A stretch of 64,000 nucleotides of DNA, from NCBI RefSeq assembly GCF_900890425.1, contig NZ_CAAHFG010000003.1, forward strand, positions 1,216,677 to 1,280,676, read 5' to 3'. Each line of letters begins with the position of its first letter. Positions within the stretch are counted from its first letter, which is position 1. Below the pieces are notes generated by a model. The model had not been told where the DNA came from, ran no database searches, and was given only the letters and a program-made list of their open reading frames with translations. Positions 1 through 7,721 of this stretch are shown here, in pieces. This DNA comes from Pontiella desulfatans (GTDB taxonomy: Bacteria > Verrucomicrobiota > Kiritimatiellia > Kiritimatiellales > Pontiellaceae). The translations under genes were made by a program, and so were the position numbers.

Positions 1-2142
1 TCGCACCTTCGTTTCGGCGAAAGCAGCGTCAACTACCCGTACCTCATCCAGCATGCCGGCTATGTGGCCTGCCACAACGTTTCCTACATCGGCCGCTACG
101 ACATGCTCGGCGCGATTGCCGAAGGCGGTACGTTCGTGCTCAACTCGGAAATCCCGACCTCGGAAGTGTTCGAGCACCTCACCAAGGAAGAGCAGCAGAT
201 CATCATCGATCGCAAGATCAACTTCTACAACGTCAACGCGCTGAAGATCGCCATGGAAGTCGGCCTCGGCGGACGCATCAACACGGTCATGCAGACGGTA
301 TACTTCAAGCTGTCCGGCGTGCTGCCGGAAGACGAAGCCATCCAGCTCATCAAGGACTACGCCAAGAAGACCTTCGAGCGCAAAGGCATGGACATCGTGG
401 AGATGAACTGGAAAGCCATCGATGCTTCCGCCGCCGCGATCGAAAAGGTCGAGGTTCCTTCCGAGATCACCAAGTCCTACGTGCTGCCGGACCTGATTCC
501 TGCCGACGCCTGCGGTTTCATGAAAGACGTGATCCTGCCGACCATGATGATGAGGGGCGATGACGTTCCGGTTTCCAAGATGACGTTCGACGGCACCCTG
601 CCGACCGGCACATCGAAAATCGAAAAGCGCTGCATCGGGCCGCGCGTTCCGAAATGGCTCAGCGAAAACTGCATCCAGTGCAACCAGTGCGTCATGGCGT
701 GCCCGCACGCGGTTATCCGTGCAAAGCAGATCGATCCTGCCGAGCTGGCTTCTGCTCCGGAAACCTTCACCACCGTCAAGTCCAAGACCAAGAACGACAA
801 GGATCTCGACTACAAGATCCAGGTCTATGTCGAAGACTGCACCGGTTGCGGCGTCTGTGTTGAAACCTGCCCTGCAAAAACCAAGGCGCTTGAGTTCACC
901 ACGCTCGACGACGAGAAGGAAGCGGGCGAAGTGGAAAACACCTACTTCTTCGACGCGCTGCCCGACAACGTTCTCGACGGAGCGAATCCGGCGACCGTCA
1001 AGGGCCTGCAGTTCAAGAAGCCTCTGTTCGAGTTTTCCGGCGCCTGCGCCGGTTGCGGCGAAACCCCGTACGTCAAGCTCGTCACGCAGATCTGCGGTGA
1101 GCACATGATCGTTGCGAACGCCACGGGTTGCTCCTCCATTTATGGCGGCACCTTCCCGACCATCCCGTACAGCAAAACCAAAGAGGGCCGCGGTCCTTCC
1201 TGGGCGAACTCGCTCTTCGAAGACAACGCCGAATACGGAATGGGCTTCCGCCTCGCGGTCGACAACAACCGTGCGCTGCTGCGCCAGTATGTTGCCCAGT
1301 TGCTCGAACTCGGAACCACCGCAGACCTGACGGCCGCCCTGAACAAGGCGATCGGAATCTGTGTGGACAACGACCTCAGCGACGAAGCGGTCGCGGCACA
1401 GAACGCAGTGAAGATTCTTCTTCAGGGCGCACTGGCCGAAGCCTCCGCCGAAGCCGCCCCGGTCGTCCGCAAAGTCATCGAGCTGCAGGACTACTTCGTC
1501 GATAAGGCCGTCTGGATCTTCGGCGGCGACGGCTGGGCCTACGACATCGGTTATGGCGGACTCGACCACGTGGTGGCTTCCGGCAAAAACGTCAACATCC
1601 TCGTTGTCGACACCGAAGTCTACTCCAACACCGGCGGTCAGGCTTCCAAGTCCACTCCGATCGGCGCCGTGGCTAAGTTTGCCACCGACGGCATGCGTGC
1701 CGGCAAGAAGAACCTCGGCTTCATGTGCATGAGCTACGGAATGGTTTACGTGGCCCAGATCTCCATGGGTGCAAACCGCATGCAGACGCAGAAGGCCATC
1801 CAGGAAGCGGTCAACTACAACGGCCCGTCCATCATCTTGGCGTACGCCCCCTGCATTGCGCACGGCATCGACATGATGAAGACGCAGACCATTGCGAAGA
1901 ACGCCGTGGAATGTGGCTACTGGCCGCTCTACCGCTTCAACCCGGCCGGCGAAGAAGGCAAGAAGTTCACGTGGGAAGCCAAGGACCCGACCGGCGACTT
2001 CCAGGCCTTCATCCGCAACGAGCGTCGTTACACGACGCTGCTGAAAACCGCTCCGAACGAAGCGGAAGAGCTGTTCAAGCTCGCGGAAGAAGATGCCAGC
2101 AAGCGCTGGAACTTCATGAAAAAGCTCGGCGAAATCATGTAG
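1..2142 (+). CDS. nifJ: Pyruvate:ferredoxin (flavodoxin) oxidoreductase, C-terminal 713 residues (5' end outside window)
   Basis: Oxidatively decarboxylates pyruvate to acetyl-CoA and passes electrons to ferredoxin or flavodoxin; a cytoplasmic enzyme of anaerobes. The frame is open from base 1, so the start lies upstream and about 460 residues are missing for a usual length near 1,170-1,190. Visible in order: end of the gamma domain (HLRFGESSVNYPYLIQ), two 4Fe-4S clusters in a ferredoxin domain (CIQCNQCVMACP and CTGCGVCVETCP), a third-cluster/TPP-domain cysteine set (ACAGCGE), and the TPP-binding stretch GDGWAYDIGYGG followed by DTEVYSNTGGQASKS. The single-chain alpha-beta-gamma-delta layout is the NifJ/PFOR type. 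A strong terminator follows at once, so the gene is the end of its transcript. Confidence 0.95.
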   Translation, partial: SHLRFGESSVNYPYLIQHAGYVACHNVSYIGRYDMLGAIAEGGTFVLNSEIPTSEVFEHLTKEEQQIIIDRKINFYNVNALKIAMEVGLGGRINTVMQTVYFKLSGVLPEDEAIQLIKDYAKKTFERKGMDIVEMNWKAIDASAAAIEKVEVPSEITKSYVLPDLIPADACGFMKDVILPTMMMRGDDVPVSKMTFDGTLPTGTSKIEKRCIGPRVPKWLSENCIQCNQCVMACPHAVIRAKQIDPAELASAPETFTTVKSKTKNDKDLDYKIQVYVEDCTGCGVCVETCPAKTKALEFTTLDDEKEAGEVENTYFFDALPDNVLDGANPATVKGLQFKKPLFEFSGACAGCGETPYVKLVTQICGEHMIVANATGCSSIYGGTFPTIPYSKTKEGRGPSWANSLFEDNAEYGMGFRLAVDNNRALLRQYVAQLLELGTTADLTAALNKAIGICVDNDLSDEAVAAQNAVKILLQGALAEASAEAAPVVRKVIELQDYFVDKAVWIFGGDGWAYDIGYGGLDHVVASGKNVNILVVDTEVYSNTGGQASKSTPIGAVAKFATDGMRAGKKNLGFMCMSYGMVYVAQISMGANRMQTQKAIQEAVNYNGPSIILAYAPCIAHGIDMMKTQTIAKNAVECGYWPLYRFNPAGEEGKKFTWEAKDPTGDFQAFIRNERRYTTLLKTAPNEAEELFKLAEEDASKRWNFMKKLGEIM

Positions 2143-2160
2143 CCGAAGCTCCGCTTCACA

Positions 2161-2194
2161 AAAAAAGCCCGCCCGCAACGGCGGGTTTTTTTTG
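2161..2194 (+). terminator. Rho-independent terminator after nifJ
   Basis: The stem CCCGC/GCGGG (2172-2176 with 2181-2185) is closed by a 4-nt loop and followed by a run of eight T; an A-run on the left makes it partly bidirectional. The remaining 270 bases to the next gene hold no gene or repeat that I recognise. Confidence 0.85.
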
Positions 2195-2462
2195 TGCCCG
2201 GGCATAGAGCTCGCGAGGTGTTGCATGTGCGCAATTGCTGGATTGTGATTGCGCAAAAAACCGGATGGATTCCCCGGGGTGTTTGCTACTGTGTTGATCG
2301 ACTCAAAGAAAAAGGGTTCGGCAGGCGTATCCCTATCGTGTATGACGTTTTCCCATGGCGAAATCATGTATATCAAAAAGCATTGGTGGGTATGAGCCGA
2401 CCATGTAGTGGCTAAGATAGGCTACTGTTTAGTTTTTTGCCGGAACGAACAGGAACAAGGAA

Positions 2463-3830
2463 ATGAAAAAACGCTTTTTTGCCAACCATGCCAAGTCAAG
2501 TGCCGCACTGATCAGCCTGGGCATACATGCCATATTGATCGTTATCGCGTTCACGTTCGTGGCGGTGACGGTGATCACGAAGGAGGAACAGGCCTTCGAG
2601 ACCAAGCACGTGAAGCGACCGAAAATGCCGATCAAGAAGCTGCAGGTTCCGGTCAATGTTAAGAAAAAGAAGTCCCAGAAGCCAAAGTTGCGCAAGCGCA
2701 TCGTGGTGCAGCCAAAGATGAACCAGACCATGCCCGACATCAAGATGCCGGAAATCACCGGCGTCAAAGGCGGCATGGGCAGCGGTGTCGGCGATTCGCT
2801 CGGCGGGGGCGGCGGCGTTGGCTTCTCCATGCCCGAGATCGAAATTTTCGGGATCAAGGGCAAGGGCGAAAAGATTTTCCTGATTCTCGACACCGGCAAC
2901 CACATGCTGATCGACGAAATGGGCGGGATCCCCGCCTACACTATCATCAAGAACGAGCTCATCCGGATTGTGGAGGAGCTCCCTCCCACGGCGCTGTTCA
3001 ATATTTGCGTGTTTGGCGGGGGGGAACGGACGTTGTTCCCGACGCTGGTTTCCGCAAACTCCGCCAATGCGGCCAAGGCCAAGGCCTGGCTAGATCCGTT
3101 GAACTCGGCGGCCGATTCCGCCAAGTCGGGGCTATACGGCATCAAGACCCTCGGTTCGGAGGGATCGCACCACAAGGAGGACTTGCGCATCGGAAAATTT
3201 GCGGAGCCGATCAAGAAAAACGGCCCCATCTATGGTGGTAAATGGGGCGGGGATGCGTGGTACAAGGCCTGCATGCTTTCCATGCTCCAGCAGGCCGACA
3301 CCGTCTTTTTGCTAAGCAACGATTGGAGCCATCAGCGTGTGGCCATCTCCGAGGTGCCTTCGGTGGAGGAGTGGATCGCCACCACCTCGGCCGGCAAGAA
3401 GTGGGATGAAAAGGTCAAGGAGGGTTATCGGCTGCTCGAAGAGGAAAACAAGCGGCGTAAGGCCGAAGGGCAACCGCCCAAGGTGGTCTCCGGCGGGCGC
3501 TGGGGCATCCAGAACGAATATTTCCCGGGCATCCAGCGACCCCCGACTCCGGAATACTACTACTTCAAGCCGCAGGAATTCGCCGAGGCCATGGTGATGA
3601 TGAAAGACAAGCATAGGCCAGATGTGCTCCAGTCAAAGAGCGGCCTTGGCAAGAATCCGAAAAAGGGCAAGGTCGATTTTTCATTCAACGTGGTTCAGTT
3701 CGTCAAGGCGAACGGGGAGCCGAGCGACCGCGCCGTCGGCAACTTCAAGAAACTGACCAGCCTTTGCCGCGGGCAATACCAGACGGTCGCCGGGATGGAT
3801 GAGATCCAGAACTACGTCTCGTCCCACTAG
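2463..3830 (+). CDS. Membrane-anchored vWA-like protein
   Basis: 455 residues. A short basic N-terminus and one membrane helix (about residues 14-40) are followed by a Lys/Pro-rich stretch (45-90, reminiscent of TonB-type linkers), a Gly-rich hinge (about 100-118: GGMGSGVGDSLGGGGG), and then a domain that begins KIFLILDTGNHM (D143). It has the layout of a von Willebrand A domain, but the DxSxS metal site is replaced by DTGNH, so metal binding is doubtful. The domain probably lies in the periplasm. AGGAACAAGG precedes the ATG. It stands alone between nifJ and a divergent-function regulator; no TonB/ExbBD partner is adjacent. The exact role is unknown. Confidence 0.7.
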   Translation: MKKRFFANHAKSSAALISLGIHAILIVIAFTFVAVTVITKEEQAFETKHVKRPKMPIKKLQVPVNVKKKKSQKPKLRKRIVVQPKMNQTMPDIKMPEITGVKGGMGSGVGDSLGGGGGVGFSMPEIEIFGIKGKGEKIFLILDTGNHMLIDEMGGIPAYTIIKNELIRIVEELPPTALFNICVFGGGERTLFPTLVSANSANAAKAKAWLDPLNSAADSAKSGLYGIKTLGSEGSHHKEDLRIGKFAEPIKKNGPIYGGKWGGDAWYKACMLSMLQQADTVFLLSNDWSHQRVAISEVPSVEEWIATTSAGKKWDEKVKEGYRLLEEENKRRKAEGQPPKVVSGGRWGIQNEYFPGIQRPPTPEYYYFKPQEFAEAMVMMKDKHRPDVLQSKSGLGKNPKKGKVDFSFNVVQFVKANGEPSDRAVGNFKKLTSLCRGQYQTVAGMDEIQNYVSSH

Positions 3831-3886
3831 CATGCCGGCGAAGGATGCCGCTGGAAGTCCGACCCCGATCCATGCCATAAACAGGC

Positions 3887-5014
3887 ATGAAACGGTTTGA
3901 AATCGCCTTGGCCATGGACTATGCCAACCCCTTCGTCCGCGCCGTGGCCGAGGGGGTGGCGCGCTATGGCTTCCAGCAGGGCAACTGGCGTTTCTATGCC
4001 CCGCACGGCGCTCCCGAGGTGTCGTTGGCCGACCTGAAAAAATGGAAGGGCGATGGCGTCATCGGCATGCTCGACCAGCCAGCGGTTTCCGCGCTTCGCA
4101 AGCGCGGCATCGCGGCGGTCAACATTTTCGGCCGTTTCGCCGAGCTGCCCCGGAGTTCGGTCGTGGTCGATAACCACGAAATCGGCCGCATGGCCGCGGA
4201 GTTTTTCATCGGCAAGGGCATTCGCCGTTTTGCCATCACCGGGCGCAAGGTGTTCGGCGATGCCACCCTGAAATACGAAGCCTTCATCTCAGCACTTTCA
4301 GAGAAGGGCTTCCAGTGCCTCGAACTGAAGTCGCGGCAGGCCATCCAGAATATTGCCGAACAGATTGCGTTGCTGGAGGGCGACGGCCCCGTGGGGGTGC
4401 TCGCCACGGAAGACCCGGTCGGCCGCATCGTGATCGATGCCTGCGTCGATGCCGGCCTGCGGGTGCCGGAGGACGTTTCGGTGCTCGGAGTGAACAACGG
4501 CCGGTTCGCCTGCGAGATGCTGCACCCGCAAATGTCGAGCATCGAGCTCGGCGCCGCCCGCGTCGGTTGGCAGGCGGCGCAGATGCTGGAGCAGTTGATG
4601 AAGGGTGGGGACGATCCGGCAGAACCCATCCGCATCTCTCCTGAAAAGATCGTCGAGCGCCACTCGACCGATCTGACTGCGGTAACCGACCAGGCCGTTG
4701 CCGAGGCATTGAAGTTCATTCGGGAAAATGCGCACAACCCAATCTTGGTCGATGACGTCGCCCGTGCGGCGCATGCGGGGCGCCGCACACTGGAAAACCG
4801 CTTCCGTTCGTTGTTGCAGATCTCCGTACACGATTCCATCCGCCGCGAACGCATCCAGCGGGCCTGCCGTCTGCTCAAGGAAACCGACATGCTCATCGAA
4901 GATCTTTCCGAAGCCTGCGGCTACACCACCCGCGAGCGCTTCAACCAGGCCTTTAAGCGGGAAACCGCCACCACACCTTCCGCCTACCGCAAAAAATACC
5001 GCTTCACCGACTGA
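3887..5014 (+). CDS. XylR-type AraC-family transcriptional regulator
   Basis: 375 residues. Residues 1 to about 265 form a LacI/periplasmic-binding-protein-like sugar sensor (GVIGMLDQPAV; later VSVLGVNNGRFACEML, the LacI-type VLGVDN motif). Residues about 270-373 form an AraC/XylS double helix-turn-helix ending in ACGYTTRERFNQAFKRE and TPSAYRKKYR. This is the XylR architecture: effector binding at the N-terminus and DNA binding at the C-terminus. It lies just upstream of kdgK and eda on the same strand, so it is a good candidate for their uronate/KDG-responsive regulator. The effector is not visible from sequence. Confidence 0.88.
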   Translation: MKRFEIALAMDYANPFVRAVAEGVARYGFQQGNWRFYAPHGAPEVSLADLKKWKGDGVIGMLDQPAVSALRKRGIAAVNIFGRFAELPRSSVVVDNHEIGRMAAEFFIGKGIRRFAITGRKVFGDATLKYEAFISALSEKGFQCLELKSRQAIQNIAEQIALLEGDGPVGVLATEDPVGRIVIDACVDAGLRVPEDVSVLGVNNGRFACEMLHPQMSSIELGAARVGWQAAQMLEQLMKGGDDPAEPIRISPEKIVERHSTDLTAVTDQAVAEALKFIRENAHNPILVDDVARAAHAGRRTLENRFRSLLQISVHDSIRRERIQRACRLLKETDMLIEDLSEACGYTTRERFNQAFKRETATTPSAYRKKYRFTD

Positions 5015-5055
5015 CCTCTCTCGCCCTATTCTTCGCATAATGGCCGTTATTGTGC

Positions 5056-5072
5056 GTGAAATACGTATTCAC
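5056..5072. promoter_or_regulatory. Imperfect palindrome upstream of kdgK (possible operator)
   Basis: GTGAAATACGTATTCAC is a palindrome apart from one extra A (GTGAA-A-TACGTA-TTCAC). It lies 57 bases before the kdgK start and 40 bases after the end of the regulator gene, where an operator would be expected. The assignment as a binding site is inference. Confidence 0.35.
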
Positions 5073-5128
5073 AAATGGTGACGATTCGCTAAGGTGCTCT
5101 CCGCATTTTAAAACACAGGAGAGACACC

Positions 5129-6229
5129 ATGGCGAAACTTGAACCAAAGGCGGCTGCGGATTGCCGCTATGACATTCTTTCATTGGGCGAGGTGATGCTT
5201 CGCCTTGATCCGGGCGAAGGCCGCATCCGCACGGCGCGCCAATTCCAGGCTTGGGAAGGCGGCGGCGAATACAACGTGGCCCGCGGACTGCGCCGCTGCT
5301 TCGGCCAGCGCGCCGGCGTGGTGACCGCCTTTGCGAAGAACGAAGTCGGCCTGCTGATGGAGGATTTCATCCTGCAGGGCGGGGTGGACACCTCGCTGAT
5401 CAAATGGATGGACTACGACGGCATCGGCCGCACCGTGCGCAACGGCCTGAACTTTACCGAGCGCGGCTTCGGCATCCGTGGCGCAGTCGGTTGTTCCGAC
5501 CGCGGCAACACGGCGGCCTCGCAGCTGAAGGCCGGCGACATCGATTGGGAATATATCTTCGGCACGCTCGGTGTCCGCTGGCTCCACACGGGCGGCATCT
5601 TCGCGGCGCTTTCCGAAACCACCGGCGAGGTGGTGATCGAAGCGGCAAGGATTGCCAAGAAACATGGCACCATCGTCTCCTACGACCTCAACTACCGCCC
5701 CTCGCTCTGGAAGGGGTTCGGCGGTTTGGAAAAGTGCCGGGAAATCAACCGCGAGATCGCCAAGTATGTCGATGTCATGATCGGCAACGAAGAGGACTTC
5801 ACCGCGTGTCTGGGTTTCGAGATCGAAGGGGCGGACGACAACCTGACCGACCTCGAGGTTGGCGCATTCCAGCAGATGATCACCAAGGCCGTGGCCGAAT
5901 TCCCGAACTTCAAGGCCACCGCCACCACCATGCGCGGCGTAAAGACGGCAACCGTCAACGACTGGGGCGCCATGTGCTGGGTCGATGGCGAGTTCTACAC
6001 ATCGGCCCATCGGCCGGATCTGGAAATCATGGATCGCGTGGGCGGCGGCGACAGCTTTGCCTCCGGCTTCATCTATGGCCTGATGATTCTGCAGGATGCG
6101 GCCAAGGCCATTGAATATGGCGCGGCGCACGGTGCGCTTGCCATGACCACGCCCGGCGACACCACCATGGCGTCGCTCGCGGAAGTTGAAAAGATCGTCG
6201 CCGGTGCCGGCGCGCGAGTGGACCGGTAG
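5129..6229 (+). CDS. kdgK: 2-dehydro-3-deoxygluconokinase (KDG kinase), PfkB family
   Basis: 366 residues. Phosphorylates KDG to KDPG with ATP. PfkB/ribokinase signatures are present: sugar-binding GGGEYNVARGL near residues 45-55 and the C-terminal anion-hole/catalytic motif DRVGGGDSFASG with catalytic Asp at about residue 308. The start is supported by ACAGGAGAGACACC directly before ATG. The eda gene follows after 53 bases, so together they finish KDG catabolism (KDG to KDPG to pyruvate plus glyceraldehyde-3-phosphate). Other PfkB sugar kinases are possible, but the eda pairing favours KDG kinase. Confidence 0.9.
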   Translation: MAKLEPKAAADCRYDILSLGEVMLRLDPGEGRIRTARQFQAWEGGGEYNVARGLRRCFGQRAGVVTAFAKNEVGLLMEDFILQGGVDTSLIKWMDYDGIGRTVRNGLNFTERGFGIRGAVGCSDRGNTAASQLKAGDIDWEYIFGTLGVRWLHTGGIFAALSETTGEVVIEAARIAKKHGTIVSYDLNYRPSLWKGFGGLEKCREINREIAKYVDVMIGNEEDFTACLGFEIEGADDNLTDLEVGAFQQMITKAVAEFPNFKATATTMRGVKTATVNDWGAMCWVDGEFYTSAHRPDLEIMDRVGGGDSFASGFIYGLMILQDAAKAIEYGAAHGALAMTTPGDTTMASLAEVEKIVAGAGARVDR

Positions 6230-6241
6230 GGAAAATTGTAG

Positions 6242-6261
6242 GGGCGACATGCATGTCGCCC
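6242..6261. repeat. 20-bp perfect palindrome between kdgK and eda
   Basis: GGGCGACATG/CATGTCGCCC is an uninterrupted perfect palindrome, 12 bases after the kdgK stop. It overlaps the most upstream possible eda start (ATG at 6253), which argues that translation begins downstream at 6283. It may be a dispersed hairpin repeat or an intra-operon RNA processing/attenuation element. Confidence 0.7.
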
Positions 6262-6282
6262 GTACTGCAAATGGAGAAAAAA

Positions 6283-6912
6283 ATGTTGAATGAATTGTTA
6301 AAACGCCCGGTGATTCCGGTGATTGTGATCGACGATGCCAACGATGCCGTGCCGCTGGCGGAAGCCCTGCTGGCCGGTGGCATGGACGTCATCGAGGTAA
6401 CCTGCCGCACGGCGGCCGCACCGCAGGCGCTGGCCAACATCAAGAAGGCGTTGCCGGAAATGTTGCTGGGAGCCGGTACCGTGGTGACCGAAGACCAGGC
6501 CAAGATGTGCATCGATACCGGCGTCAGCTTCGGTCTCGCTCCGGGCCTCAATCCCGACACCGTCAAGTTTTTCCAGGCGAACGACACGCTCTTCATTCCG
6601 GGCGTCATGACGCCTTCGGAAATCGAGCAGGGCTTGTCGCTCGGCTGCAAGATGCTCAAGTTTTTCCCGGCCGGCGCGGCGGGCGGCGTGAACATGCTCA
6701 AAAATCTAGCGGCTCCCTATGGGCCGCTCGGCGTTAAGTTTTGCCCCACCGGCGGCGTGAACCTCGATAATATGCTGGAATGGCTTTCTATGCCGATCGT
6801 CAGTGCCATCGGCGGCTCGTGGCTCGCCACCAAGCAGCAGATTGCCGACAAGGATTGGGGCACCATCACCCAGCAGGTCAAGGAAGCCCTGGCCAAGGCA
6901 AGCGAAGCATAG
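6283..6912 (+). CDS. eda: KDPG aldolase (2-dehydro-3-deoxy-6-phosphogluconate aldolase)
   Basis: 209 residues from the chosen start. Cleaves KDPG to pyruvate and glyceraldehyde-3-phosphate. The catalytic Glu lies in IEVTCRT (E38), and the Schiff-base Lys lies in MLKFFPAG (K126), matching the LKFFPAE motif of Eda; the phosphate-binding PTGGVN is also present. The ATG at 6283 is preferred over 6253 and 6271 because GGAG sits six bases before it and because 6253 lies inside a palindrome. It forms an operon with kdgK. Confidence 0.93.
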   Translation: MLNELLKRPVIPVIVIDDANDAVPLAEALLAGGMDVIEVTCRTAAAPQALANIKKALPEMLLGAGTVVTEDQAKMCIDTGVSFGLAPGLNPDTVKFFQANDTLFIPGVMTPSEIEQGLSLGCKMLKFFPAGAAGGVNMLKNLAAPYGPLGVKFCPTGGVNLDNMLEWLSMPIVSAIGGSWLATKQQIADKDWGTITQQVKEALAKASEA

Positions 6913-6922
6913 GCTTCGCCCC

Positions 6923-7597
6923 CTATTCAAACGCGGTCTTGAATTGTTCGAAGGCCGCTTTCAAGTCGCCGATTTCCTGACGGAGGTCGGCGACTTCGTC
7001 TTCCAGGGTCTGGATGCGTTCGAGCCGGCTCGGGCCGGTTTGCATTTCGGCCACGGGCGCCATCGGTTCCGGTTCTTCCTCGGGGATCTCGATTTCGCTA
7101 CCGCCAAAGAGATGCGCCCAGCGGCGCTCGCGCTTGCCCGGTTGGCGCGGCAACTGCACCACGAAGCAGCCTTCCTCGTTGTTTTTCAGCTGTTCGAGGA
7201 TGTGCTCCACCTCGCTCGAATCCGCCAGCGTATGCAGGCGCGAGCAATGGGCGCGCAGGTCGCCCGGGGTTTGCGGGCCGCGGATGAGCAGTTCGCAGAT
7301 GATGGCCATCTGCGAGAGCGAAAAGCTCCAGTGGTCGGCAATGTTATGCCGGTATTTCATCACGCGGCTCCCCGATGCCGAGACCTCGACGGCGAGCTTG
7401 TGCTCCATGCGCAGTTCGAAGAGCGTGTGCTCCACGGTGGCCGTATCGAGCTCCATCACGGGATTGCGGTTGTTCTTCTGGTTGCAGGCGGCCACCAGCG
7501 CATTGAGGGTGAGGGGATAATAATCCGGCGTCGACATCTCCTTCTCAATCAGGCATCCCAACACGCGTTCTTCAATCGGGCTAAGTTCAAACTCCAT
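6923..7597 (-). CDS. yceH: YceH-family (DUF480) protein
   Basis: 224 residues from MEFELSPIEERVLGCLIEKE, the characteristic YceH N-terminus, with two winged-helix units (for example PDYYPLTLNALVAACNQKNNR and LIRGPQTPGDLRAHC). A Pro/Glu linker follows, then a C-terminal coiled coil (RIQTLEDEVADLRQEIGDLKAA). The start at 7597 is preferred over an upstream ATG because CGGAGGATGCC directly precedes it. It converges with eda, with stops 11 bases apart. The family is probably DNA-binding, but its function is not established. Confidence 0.9.
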   Translation of the reverse strand: MEFELSPIEERVLGCLIEKEMSTPDYYPLTLNALVAACNQKNNRNPVMELDTATVEHTLFELRMEHKLAVEVSASGSRVMKYRHNIADHWSFSLSQMAIICELLIRGPQTPGDLRAHCSRLHTLADSSEVEHILEQLKNNEEGCFVVQLPRQPGKRERRWAHLFGGSEIEIPEEEPEPMAPVAEMQTGPSRLERIQTLEDEVADLRQEIGDLKAAFEQFKTAFE

Positions 7598-7721
7598 GGC
7601 ATCCTCCGTATGTATTGAATGCATGCTAAAGCAACTCCCATGAAAAAGCAAAGTACGGAGTAGGTTGAAACGTTCTGGAGTTGGCGTATGCTGAATGGGT
7701 TAATTCAATCAGGGGGTGGTC

